A DNA stretch of 28,597 bases from Calditrichota bacterium (GTDB taxonomy: Bacteria; Calditrichota; Calditrichia; Calditrichales; Calditrichaceae), in NCBI GenBank assembly GCA_024278715.1, contig JAJRSN010000163.1:1-28597 (forward strand), written 5' to 3'. The position numbers and the translations under genes are program-made. Position 1 is the stretch's first letter. The number at the start of each line of letters is the position of its first letter. Shown here piece after piece: positions 16,492-24,788 of the stretch. A model generated the notes under the pieces. It made no database searches. It worked only from the letters and a program-made list of their open reading frames with translations, and was not told the origin of the DNA.

Positions 16492-18293
16492 AAGCGGTTT
16501 TTTTCGTAAAAGGCGCGGATCACTCTCTGAATCCGCTTACCCGGTTAATTCCCAAAGCGATGGCGCCTTTGTTAAATCGTCCGATGCTTGAATATTACAT
16601 TCTTCAAGCCAAAAAGGCGGGCATCGAAGATATTAAAATAATTCTTCACAATTTCCCGGAACAGGTTGAGCGGTATTTTAAGAACGGAAAACGGTGGGGC
16701 GTAAAAATTTCGTATTCTCTGGAAAAAGAATTATACGGCGATTTCCGCGGTTTGCGAAAAATTCGTAGCTCTTTGGATGCCCCTTTTATTTTCAGTGACG
16801 CCGATTTTTTTACCTTTTTGAACTGGGAAAAAGTCTTCGCCGAACATAAGGCTTCCAAAAAAATGCTTTCGCTGGTTTGCGCCGAATTTAATCCGATTAA
16901 AAATCATTTTGAAATTCAGTACGATCCGGAAAGCAAAAAGCTGCTAAAAATAAACCGGATTAAAAAATCGAGGGAAGATGACAAGACGCTGCTTTTAATC
17001 GGGCTGTATTTGTTAGAACCCGATCTTTTAGATTTCCTTGACGACAAAAATATAAATTCGATAGCGCAAGACCTGGTCTCCGCTTTAATTCGAAAAAATG
17101 TCGATATTAATGTAATTAAAACCGACGGGCTTTTTGAACCCCTCTCTTCTTTGCATTATTACTGGAAATTAAATTTGAAATTGCTGGAACAGGGGATTTT
17201 TAAAGAATGGATTGAGGGGAAACCCGTTAAAGAGGATATTATTATCGGGCGGGGCTGCAGGATCAAGGCTAATTTTGAAGAAGACGCCGTTGGACCGATT
17301 TTGATCGGCGATCGTTGCGAAATCGGCAAAGAAGTTACCGTTCGCGGTCCGGCGATCATAGGAAACAACGTTAAAATAGATCGTGGCGCAACGATTACTC
17401 AAAGCATTATTTTGGATAACACCTATATCGGCAAAATGGTGGAATTGAGAGATTCTATTGTGGCTAAGAATTGCTACATTTCACTGAAAAATTTATTCGG
17501 CACGTTTGTGGAAGAAAATTTTATTATCAGCGACTATTTAAAAGAGCCGTTGACGGTTAAGGCAAATCGTTTAATTATCGGTTTGATTGACAAAACAATC
17601 GCATTAATCGGTTTGATTTTTCTGTTGCCCCTCTTTTTAATTATTGCAATTCTCATTAAATTGGATTCGCGCGGGACTGTGTTTTATGTTAGTAAAAGAT
17701 TAAAAAGACCTAAATTTGAATCTAAAGATAAAAATCACTATCAATATATAAAGGAAGAATCGGTAAAATATTATGTTTTTCGTACAATGTACGAGAATGC
17801 CGATAATCGCTTTAATGAATTTGAAAACAAAAATGTGTACAAATCGGGTCCCTATCGAAAAATCGAGAATGATCCGCGGGTAACCCGAGTAGGAAGATTT
17901 TTGAGAAAAACAAGTCTGGATGAGTTGCCGCTTTTAATCAATGTGTTAAAAGGCGATTTGAGCCTGGTGGGAATTTGGGCGTTGCCGAAACAAGAGGCGG
18001 AAATATTGCAGGCGGAAGGTTTAAGGAACGATAATCTCGATATGTCGGAGGTAGCCAAAATCCGTTTTCAGGGACGGTTGGGCTTAGCCGGTTTCTGGCA
18101 GGCAAGAGGAAGATCGGATTTAACGGCGGAAGACAGGGCGCTTCACGACAGCTTTCAATCGGCGTTGATTTCTTTGTCCGCTCTGGAACAGGAGAGTCTG
18201 GGAGAGTACCGCGAAGTTGTTAGTTTAAAGGGCTATCTCAAATTATTATGGGAAACGGTTGTTGCCGTAATTAAAAGAAAGGGCGCTCAATAA
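16488..18293 (+). CDS. Nucleotidyltransferase-like / beta-helix / sugar-phosphate transferase fusion
   Basis: The 601-residue protein has three parts. Residues 1-240 resemble NDP-sugar pyrophosphorylases, with the PLTRLIPKAMAPLLNRPMLE strip and Lys23. However, the glycine-rich GxGTRL loop is replaced by KGADHSLN, and the usual NGD is SDAD. Residues 250-335 carry left-handed beta-helix hexapeptides (ILIGDRCEIGKEV, AIIGNNVKIDRGA). Residues 360-601 are a polyprenyl-phosphate sugar-1-phosphate transferase (WcaJ/PglC type): a membrane segment (364-390), KLDSRGTVFY, FRTM, and the Asp478-Glu479 catalytic pair in SLDELP. The normal SLVGPRP is SLVGIWA here, and there is an insertion of about 25 residues before FRTM. 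It probably acts at the inner membrane to start a glycan on undecaprenyl phosphate. The start overlaps the preceding stop by four bases. Confidence 0.85.
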   Translation: MKAVFFVKGADHSLNPLTRLIPKAMAPLLNRPMLEYYILQAKKAGIEDIKIILHNFPEQVERYFKNGKRWGVKISYSLEKELYGDFRGLRKIRSSLDAPFIFSDADFFTFLNWEKVFAEHKASKKMLSLVCAEFNPIKNHFEIQYDPESKKLLKINRIKKSREDDKTLLLIGLYLLEPDLLDFLDDKNINSIAQDLVSALIRKNVDINVIKTDGLFEPLSSLHYYWKLNLKLLEQGIFKEWIEGKPVKEDIIIGRGCRIKANFEEDAVGPILIGDRCEIGKEVTVRGPAIIGNNVKIDRGATITQSIILDNTYIGKMVELRDSIVAKNCYISLKNLFGTFVEENFIISDYLKEPLTVKANRLIIGLIDKTIALIGLIFLLPLFLIIAILIKLDSRGTVFYVSKRLKRPKFESKDKNHYQYIKEESVKYYVFRTMYENADNRFNEFENKNVYKSGPYRKIENDPRVTRVGRFLRKTSLDELPLLINVLKGDLSLVGIWALPKQEAEILQAEGLRNDNLDMSEVAKIRFQGRLGLAGFWQARGRSDLTAEDRALHDSFQSALISLSALEQESLGEYREVVSLKGYLKLLWETVVAVIKRKGAQ

Positions 18294-18305
18294 AACAATT
18301 TTTCT

Positions 18306-18334
18306 TTGACATGAAACACGATTTTTAATTTATT
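18306..18334 (+). promoter_or_regulatory. Possible promoter of the debranching-enzyme-like gene
   Basis: A perfect TTGACA (18306-18311) is followed after 17 bases by TTTATT (18329-18334), which matches the -10 consensus at four of six positions. It lies 12 bases behind the stop of the sugar-transferase gene and about 58 bases before the start at 18392. The following gene may thus be transcribed on its own as well as from the operon. Confidence 0.35.
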
Positions 18335-18391
18335 TTTCACAAAACTTAAGTTAGTATTTAATCAATGAAAACAGGAGACGAAGGAAAGATT

Positions 18392-20365
18392 ATGGAATTT
18401 CATAAGGATGTGTTGCATAATATCAATGAATTTCAACGTTACGAATGGCTCGAATCAAATGCGCTTGGCGCCTATTCCGGTTCAAGCATAACCGGAATGA
18501 ACCTGCGCCGCGAACACGGATTGCTTGTGGTTCCTCATTCATTGTTAGATCGAAAAGTTGTAACGCTTGCCAAATTTGAAGAGACTATTTTTATTGAGAA
18601 TCGCTTGTTCGAAATTTCGACTAATCGCTATAAGGACAGCATTTATCCTCACGGCTATCAATATCAGGAAAAATTTTCTTTAAATCCTTTTCCCACTTTT
18701 GTTTACAAAATCGAAGACCGCCGTATCCGCAAGGTATTGTTTCTTTTAGAACATCAAAACATTTTACTTGTCCGTTACGAATTAATGAATCAGGGACGCC
18801 CGGTTACTCTGGTTATTAAACCCTTTATTGCCGTGCGTTTCAATAATTCGTTAAACCGCGAAATTCAGGGTTTGAACACCGATACCTATTTGGGTAATTC
18901 TTTTGTGCGCTGGGCGCCGCGACCCGAAATGCCGGAATTGTATATTTATTTTGACAAAGGCGAATTCATTACGGCTTCTTTGTGGTACCACAGTTTTATT
19001 TATGCCAAAGATTTTCAAAAATACGGGCAGAGCAAAGAAGACCTTTTCAATCCGGGCTTTTTTCAGGTGGAATTAAAACCTTACGAAAAATTCGATCTTT
19101 TTGTTGCCACCGATTCTCTGGACGATTTTAAACTGGATTTTGAAGAACAATTCTACCGGGAAACCAAACGTCGGGATCTCAATTTGTTCAATTATTCTAC
19201 CCGTAATCCTTTGGTAACCCCAATAGGGAAGTCGTTGCAACGATCTATTCTGTTTCGCGAAGATAAATTTGAGTTCCCTGTTTCCCAGATGAATAATCAA
19301 AAGAACCTGCTTCACTTTTTGCTCGAATTAGCCGCTATCCTTTACACGACAAAAAATTACGCGCATTTTAAGAACACAATTCTGAATATTCTCAACTATC
19401 TCGATTCCGGGCTGCTTCCCACCAATTATCCCGTAAAAGATGAAAAACCGGTGTACAATCAGGCGGATTTGGGCTTATGGCTGATCTACGTAATTTATTT
19501 GTATTACAAGGTCACCGGCGATTTGCAATTTATCGAAGGACAGTTATTCGAAAAACTTCGCTCGATTGTCGATTGTTATTTAAAGGGAACAACGTTTAAT
19601 ATTTATGTCGGAAAAGACGGGCTTGTTTTTGCGGGCGATCGTTCGATTAATGTTTCGTGGTTCCCGTTAAAAAAAGAAAATAAAGAGGTGTATCGTTACG
19701 GAAAATTGTTAGAAGTAAACGCCCTTTGGTTTAACGCCTTAAAAACTCTGGAACTTTTCAGCTCAAAATTAAAAAAGCGGCGTCTTACCGCAAAATATCG
19801 GCAACTGGCGGAAAAAGTGCGGGAAAGTTTTAATAAAAAATTTGTTAGTAAATCAAAAATAATTTTTTATGATTTTATTAATCACGATTCGGCTAACGAA
19901 GATTTTAGACTTAATCAGATTATTCCTCTTTGTTTGCCCTTTTCCGTGTGCGACGATACTTTTGCCAAAAAGGTTTTATCCCGAATCGAAGAAGAATTGC
20001 TCACGCCCTATGGCTTGCGTTCCCAGTCGATTTATGACAGCGGATATCGAAAAAACGAGTATTCGGACACGACCGAATTACTTGATTTTTACAACGGCGC
20101 CGTATGGCCCTGGACAATTATCTTTTATGTGCAGGCGCTGCTGAAATATTCGGGCGACGCGGATAAAATCGATAAAATATGGAAAAATTATTTCACGCCT
20201 CTTTTCGATTTGGTAAATGAGGGAATTCTCGGCTATATTCCGGAAGGTCTGCATTTTAACGAGCGCCTAAATCCCGTGGGTATCGAGGATTTTAATCCCG
20301 CGCTTGCAACAATAATCTGGGCGGATTTTTTAGTAAGCAAGAACGTGAATAAGGCTAAAAAATAA
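18392..20365 (+). CDS. Glycogen debranching enzyme-like protein (divergent amylo-1,6-glucosidase)
   Basis: The protein (657 residues) has the layout of bacterial glycogen debranching proteins. An N-terminal beta-sandwich begins with EWLESNALGAYSGSS...REHGLLV, and an (alpha/alpha)6 GDE_C domain follows. Recognisable anchors are YNQADLGLWL (about 364-373 counted from the upstream ATG), YGKLLEVNALWFNALK, FYNGAVWPW and LGYIPEGLH. Several usual signatures are absent. The WGRDTMI-type segment cannot be found before the YNQ motif, the TWMD-type motif reads SWFP, and the last block lacks the PRGCxAQAWS pattern. Activity is therefore uncertain; a different glucan or a non-catalytic role is possible. 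I chose the ATG at 18392 because AAGGA (18381-18385) precedes it, whereas the ATG at 18365 has no such site. It follows the fusion gene by 98 bases. Confidence 0.82.
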   Translation: MEFHKDVLHNINEFQRYEWLESNALGAYSGSSITGMNLRREHGLLVVPHSLLDRKVVTLAKFEETIFIENRLFEISTNRYKDSIYPHGYQYQEKFSLNPFPTFVYKIEDRRIRKVLFLLEHQNILLVRYELMNQGRPVTLVIKPFIAVRFNNSLNREIQGLNTDTYLGNSFVRWAPRPEMPELYIYFDKGEFITASLWYHSFIYAKDFQKYGQSKEDLFNPGFFQVELKPYEKFDLFVATDSLDDFKLDFEEQFYRETKRRDLNLFNYSTRNPLVTPIGKSLQRSILFREDKFEFPVSQMNNQKNLLHFLLELAAILYTTKNYAHFKNTILNILNYLDSGLLPTNYPVKDEKPVYNQADLGLWLIYVIYLYYKVTGDLQFIEGQLFEKLRSIVDCYLKGTTFNIYVGKDGLVFAGDRSINVSWFPLKKENKEVYRYGKLLEVNALWFNALKTLELFSSKLKKRRLTAKYRQLAEKVRESFNKKFVSKSKIIFYDFINHDSANEDFRLNQIIPLCLPFSVCDDTFAKKVLSRIEEELLTPYGLRSQSIYDSGYRKNEYSDTTELLDFYNGAVWPWTIIFYVQALLKYSGDADKIDKIWKNYFTPLFDLVNEGILGYIPEGLHFNERLNPVGIEDFNPALATIIWADFLVSKNVNKAKK

Positions 20366-20393
20366 AGCGCTCCGATTAGGATATTCTGCAAAG

Positions 20394-20771
20394 TTATTTA
20401 TCGGGGTATTTTTTTAACGCGTCTTTTAGCGGGCGGTTTTCCGTTTTTCTGCGCTCCTTAACGGTTTCTTCGTTTAGTTTTTGCTTAACTATCTTAAAAA
20501 TTTTTTCCCAATACACGGGGTCCTCTGAATAATAATCCCGTGTTTTTACAAACATTTCCTTGGTAACGCCATATTTGGAAAACAAATTCTTGACAAGAAG
20601 AGTCTTTTCCTCTTTATCGATTTTTAGATATTGAATAGTCATCATCTCGGCAATTAAAGCGCCAAATGTTTTTTTGTCAATCAGATTAGTTTTATCTTGT
20701 TTTTGACAGCCGAATGAAAACAAAAGAGCCGCGATAATGAAAAAGTTAAAATATTTTTGCACAGAACTCAT
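20394..20771 (-). CDS. DUF4296-like lipoprotein
   Basis: The 125-residue protein has an N-terminal hydrophobic segment ending in FSFGC, a plausible lipobox with Cys22 as the lipidated residue. The mature part is a small helical domain. Its pattern (NLIDKKTFGALIAEMMTIQY, then KYGVTKEMFVKTRDYYSEDP and WEKIFKIVKQKLNE) resembles DUF4296 lipoproteins of Bacteroidota; this assignment is from memory of the family pattern. Function unknown. It is convergent with the debranching-enzyme-like gene (28 bases between stops) and divergent from the Omp85-like gene, so it is probably a single-gene transcript. The ribosome-binding site is weak. Confidence 0.75.
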   Translation of the reverse strand: MSSVQKYFNFFIIAALLFSFGCQKQDKTNLIDKKTFGALIAEMMTIQYLKIDKEEKTLLVKNLFSKYGVTKEMFVKTRDYYSEDPVYWEKIFKIVKQKLNEETVKERRKTENRPLKDALKKYPDK

Positions 20772-20903
20772 CTTACGTTATTTTCGTTATTAATAAGCGG
20801 GATTAATATAATAGTGAAACATCAAATGTTCAAATCACTTTTGTCTTGAATGTTGACTAGATTATCTTTACTTTGAATTTAACGGTTTAGTTGGAGGCAA
20901 ATT

Positions 20904-23900
20904 ATGCGTAAATTGATGCCATTAATCTTTATTTTAATGTTGACATCACTTCCGTTGCGGGCTCAATTCGGGAAGAACAAAGTACAGTATAAACAGTTTG
21001 ATTGGCATTATGTACAATCGGAGCACTTCGACGTTTATTTTTATAAAGGAAGTTATAAATTAGCTACTTTTGTGGCTAATATTGCGGAAACATCTTATGT
21101 CCAGTTGCAGCAGGATTTTAATTACGACCTTTCCAAGCGAGTGGTTATTATTGTTTATAAATCGCACAACGATTTTCAGCAAACCAACGTGGTCGAGGAA
21201 TTTCTGCCGGAAGGCGTCGGCGGGGTTACCGAGCTGTTCAAAAATCGGGTCGTAATCCCTTATGAAGGTTCGTATGATCAATTCCGCCACGTAATTCATC
21301 ATGAATTGGTTCATGCGGTGATGAACGATATGCTTTACGGCGGTTCGTTGCAGTCCATAATTTCGTGGCAGGTCGTGCCCGTGCCGACTTGGTTTGCCGA
21401 GGGGTTGGCGGAGTTTCTTTCGGTGGGTTGGAACACTCGGGCGGATATGATTATAAGAGACGCTACTATTTCCGGCTATTTGCCGCCCATTGAATATCTG
21501 AGTTATTATTTGGCTTATCAGGGCGGACAAAGTCTTTTTCGTTATATCTCCGAAAAATACGGTCGGCAAAAGGTTGGCGAAATATTGCATAAAATTAAGG
21601 GGAGCTTTCGTTTTGAAGGCGCCTTTAAATCGGCTTTGGGGATTAATCTGAAAGAGTTGTCCGAAGAGTGGCAAAAACAAATGCGAAAAGAGTATTGGCC
21701 CGATATTGCCGATCGCAAAGAAGCGAGCGATATTGCCCGTCAATTAACCGATCATAAAAAGAAACGAAATTTTTTAAACAGCAGTCCCGCTCTTTCTCCG
21801 CGCGGCGATAAACTGGTCTTTTTGTCCGACCGGGGCGGAAAGCAATCCATCTACTTAATGGATGTCATTGAAAATAAAATTATTAAACGATTAATCAAAG
21901 GGGAGACCTCCACCAATTTTGAAGAATTGAAATGGTTAACTCCCGGAATGGGCTGGTCGCCGGACGGCAGGAAAATAGTTCTTGCGGCTAAAGCGGGAGA
22001 TCAGGACGCGATTTATATTTACGATCTCGATAAAGACGATTTTAAGCAATATAAGTTTAATCTTGACGGAATTTATTCCGCTACCTGGTCGCCGGCTGGA
22101 GACGAAATTGCGTTTATCGGAAACATGGACGGCGCAAGCGATATTTATATTTTCAATGTTAAAGATGAGTCGCTGAAAAAAATCACCGATGATGTTTTCT
22201 CGGACGGTTATCCAAAATGGTCAAGCGACGGGCAAAAGATTGTGTTTGTCTCTGACCGCGGCAAATATGTGAATCCCGATTCCATTCCGAAAGAGTTTGA
22301 TATTTCAAAACATAATTTCCGCAACAACGATATTTATATCGTTAATAAAGACGGCTCCGGAATGAAACGGATTACCGATACGCCTTACCGGGAAGCGGAT
22401 CCTATTTTTGCTCCCGATAATAAAACACTCTTTTATGTGAGCGACCGGAACGGAATTTTTAATATTTACCGTTACGATTTGGAGAAGGATAGCAGCTGGG
22501 CTGTTACAAATTTGTTAACCGGCGCCTTTCAGTTGTCGTTGGATCAGGATGGGAAGCAATTGGTTTTTACCTCTTTCGAGGAAGGCGGCTGGGATATTTA
22601 TTTAATCAAAAATCCGCTGGAGCTGGGTCCAGTGCAGCTCAAAAAGACCGTGTTTTTCGAAAGACTGGAAAAAGAAAAAAAGAAGAAAAGTTTACCGCGC
22701 AGAACGTTGGTTAAAGCCGATTCCGTGCAAAAACAGGTAAAGGTTCCGTTAAGCACCGATTACAGCAAATATGTGTTTGCTGATATGGCAAGGCGTACGC
22801 AGGTGAAAAAGGTTAAGGTTCGGTTGAATAAAAAAGAGTACAAATTCAACGACGGTCATTACAAGGTTCGAAATTACAAAGTCAAGTTTTCGCCGGACAT
22901 TGTAAACGGCGCGGCTTATTATAATACCTTATGGGGATTTCAGGGATACACAGCCATTGCCTTTAGCGATGTTCTCGGCAATCACAAAATTTTTCTCGGA
23001 ACAAATCTTGTGTTCGATTTGCGCAACAGCTACATCAATTTTCAATACTGGTATCTTCCGCGCCGGACGGATTACGGAATTACGCTTTTCCATTACGCCA
23101 ATACGTATCTTTCGGGATATTACGGACTGATTCGATATCGAAATTACGGCGCCTGGTTTTTAGCTTCGAGACCGTTTAACAAATTTACAAGAGTCGATTT
23201 TTATGTGAACTGGTGGAACTCTTCGCTGGAATACCTGCTGATCAATAATTATTCTCAAAACGTGCGGAGTATTTTGCCCGGTTTGCGGTTGGTTCACGAT
23301 ACGTCCGAATGGTACTACACGGATACGGCGCCAAGAGACGGTTTCAGAGGATCGGTTAGTTTTACGGTAAGCCCGCATTACACCAAAAACAGTCCGGAAT
23401 TTGCCACTTTGTTGGTTGATTTGCGGAAGTACATTAAACTGAGCGATAATTATTCATTAGGTTTGCGAATAAATTCGGGAATAAGCCGGGGAAAAAATCC
23501 GCAACAATTTTTTCTTGGAGGCGAAATCAATTGGTTAAATCGCAAATTCAACGGCGATTTAAGATTAACCTCTATTTATGATGTGTATTTTTCCGAATTT
23601 ATTACGCCTTTGCGGGGCGCGCGTTTTTATGAAAAAACGGGAAACAACGTTTTCCTTTTTAACGGAGAGTTTCGCTTTCCGTTTATCCCCTACATGCAAT
23701 TGGGATTTCCTCCCATGAGGCTCGGAAATATAAAGGGCGTGATATTTACGGATATCGGAACGGCGTGGGATTCCAGATTTGAAAAGGGTTTTAAGGGCAT
23801 GAAAAACGGAAGATTAAAAGATATCGTAATGGGTTACGGAGTCGGAACGCGGGTTTTCCTTAGTTTTTTGGGCTTCATTTTAAAATACGATGTCGCCTGG

Positions 23901-23963
23901 CGCTACGACCTTGTGAGCTCGAGTAAACCCATGCATTATATTTCAATTGGCGTTGATTTTTGA
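20904..23963 (+). CDS. Secreted zinc-peptidase / TolB propeller / Omp85-like barrel fusion
   Basis: This 1019-residue protein has a signal peptide (cleavage likely after LRA, residue 20) and three parts. Residues about 35-270 look like a peptidase-MA type gluzincin domain, with HHELVH (His133, Glu134, His137) and the downstream WFAEGLAEF motif whose Glu166 is the likely third zinc ligand. Residues about 293-600 hold at least six PD40/TolB-type propeller repeats (pattern xSPDGxxIxFxSDRxGxxDIYxxD). A Lys-rich linker (about 600-670) leads to a C-terminal beta-barrel. The last part (ARFYEKTG..., FPFIPYMQ, VIFTDIGTAWD) and a final aromatic residue fit the Omp85/BamA surface-antigen family. It should sit in the outer membrane with the first two domains in the periplasm. 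GGAGG lies before the ATG. The mlaE start follows its stop after one base. Confidence 0.85.
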   Translation: MRKLMPLIFILMLTSLPLRAQFGKNKVQYKQFDWHYVQSEHFDVYFYKGSYKLATFVANIAETSYVQLQQDFNYDLSKRVVIIVYKSHNDFQQTNVVEEFLPEGVGGVTELFKNRVVIPYEGSYDQFRHVIHHELVHAVMNDMLYGGSLQSIISWQVVPVPTWFAEGLAEFLSVGWNTRADMIIRDATISGYLPPIEYLSYYLAYQGGQSLFRYISEKYGRQKVGEILHKIKGSFRFEGAFKSALGINLKELSEEWQKQMRKEYWPDIADRKEASDIARQLTDHKKKRNFLNSSPALSPRGDKLVFLSDRGGKQSIYLMDVIENKIIKRLIKGETSTNFEELKWLTPGMGWSPDGRKIVLAAKAGDQDAIYIYDLDKDDFKQYKFNLDGIYSATWSPAGDEIAFIGNMDGASDIYIFNVKDESLKKITDDVFSDGYPKWSSDGQKIVFVSDRGKYVNPDSIPKEFDISKHNFRNNDIYIVNKDGSGMKRITDTPYREADPIFAPDNKTLFYVSDRNGIFNIYRYDLEKDSSWAVTNLLTGAFQLSLDQDGKQLVFTSFEEGGWDIYLIKNPLELGPVQLKKTVFFERLEKEKKKKSLPRRTLVKADSVQKQVKVPLSTDYSKYVFADMARRTQVKKVKVRLNKKEYKFNDGHYKVRNYKVKFSPDIVNGAAYYNTLWGFQGYTAIAFSDVLGNHKIFLGTNLVFDLRNSYINFQYWYLPRRTDYGITLFHYANTYLSGYYGLIRYRNYGAWFLASRPFNKFTRVDFYVNWWNSSLEYLLINNYSQNVRSILPGLRLVHDTSEWYYTDTAPRDGFRGSVSFTVSPHYTKNSPEFATLLVDLRKYIKLSDNYSLGLRINSGISRGKNPQQFFLGGEINWLNRKFNGDLRLTSIYDVYFSEFITPLRGARFYEKTGNNVFLFNGEFRFPFIPYMQLGFPPMRLGNIKGVIFTDIGTAWDSRFEKGFKGMKNGRLKDIVMGYGVGTRVFLSFLGFILKYDVAWRYDLVSSSKPMHYISIGVDF

Positions 23964-23964
23964 A

Positions 23965-24735
23965 ATGATCAAATTTATCGAATCGATCGGTTATCGAACG
24001 CTTTACTTGTTTCAGGAAGCGGGCGCTGTTTTTATAATGGTGTGGCGCGTTTTCAAATACTTATCCGAAGTCTGGCGAAACCGCCACCTGGTCTTTCAAC
24101 AAATGCTGGAAATCGGCGTTCGTTCTCTGCCGCTGGTTATCTTTGTGGGTGTGTTTGCCGGCGCCGTGGCTTCCGTGCAAACCGCCTATCAATTGGAAGG
24201 CTACATCTCTTTTAACTATCTCGGCGCTGCCACAAGTATCGCAATATTTATCGAATTAGGACCTGTTTTAACGGCTCTGGTTGCGGCAGGAAGGGTCTCG
24301 GCGTCCATTGCAGCCGAAATCGGCACGATGAAGGTCACCGAGCAAATCGATGCCCTGGAAGCGCTGGCTATCGATCCGCTGCGCTACTTAGCCATGCCGA
24401 GAATCCTTTCCGGTTTTATCATGGTTCCCATATTGACAATATTTGCCGATTTTGTGGGACTTTTGGGCGCTTATTTTGTAGCTTATCTGAATTTGGGTCT
24501 TTCCCCGGAAATTTTTTTCGGCAGCGTCAAAGAGTTTTTTACGGTAATGAACGTTATGTCCGGGTTGATCAAAGCCTTTGTGTTCGGAGGAGTTACCGCG
24601 ATAATCGGCTGTCATGTGGGTTTTAATACCGAAGGCGGCGCGGAAGGCGTCGGAAAATCCACTATTCGGGCTTTTGTGCTTTCTTCAGCCTTGATATTAC
24701 TAAATGATTATTTGTTGTCCGTTTTGCTCTTTTGA
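23965..24735 (+). CDS. mlaE: MlaE-type ABC transporter permease
   Basis: MlaE is the inner-membrane permease of the MCE/Mla phospholipid transport system. The protein has 256 residues from the ATG at 23965, one base after the preceding TGA, indicating translational coupling; an in-frame TTG at 23947 lies inside the upstream gene and is less likely. The MlaE signature is strong: GVFAGAVASVQTAYQLEG, then ELGPVLTALVAAGRVSASIA, AEIGTMKVTEQIDALEALAI and a C-terminal GCHVGFNTEGGAEGVG. The N-terminal amphipathic helix precedes the core. It is followed after 53 bases by the ATPase gene. Confidence 0.95.
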   Translation: MIKFIESIGYRTLYLFQEAGAVFIMVWRVFKYLSEVWRNRHLVFQQMLEIGVRSLPLVIFVGVFAGAVASVQTAYQLEGYISFNYLGAATSIAIFIELGPVLTALVAAGRVSASIAAEIGTMKVTEQIDALEALAIDPLRYLAMPRILSGFIMVPILTIFADFVGLLGAYFVAYLNLGLSPEIFFGSVKEFFTVMNVMSGLIKAFVFGGVTAIIGCHVGFNTEGGAEGVGKSTIRAFVLSSALILLNDYLLSVLLF

Positions 24736-24788
24736 TTTGTGTGCGTTTTCCGAAATGACCGAGCAAAATAAAAACGGGATTATTGGCT

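Noticed and set aside
20853..20881. TTGACT and TACTTTG words before the Omp85-like gene, considered as a sigma70 or Bacteroidota-type promoter
   Set aside because: No -10 at proper distance from TTGACT, and TACTTTG is one base short of the TAnnTTTG element without a matching -33 box.
21060..21743. A 227-codon minus-strand ORF inside the peptidase-propeller-Omp85 gene
   Set aside because: It lies wholly antisense to a well-supported gene, has no domain, and its composition mirrors the coding strand; it is a shadow frame.
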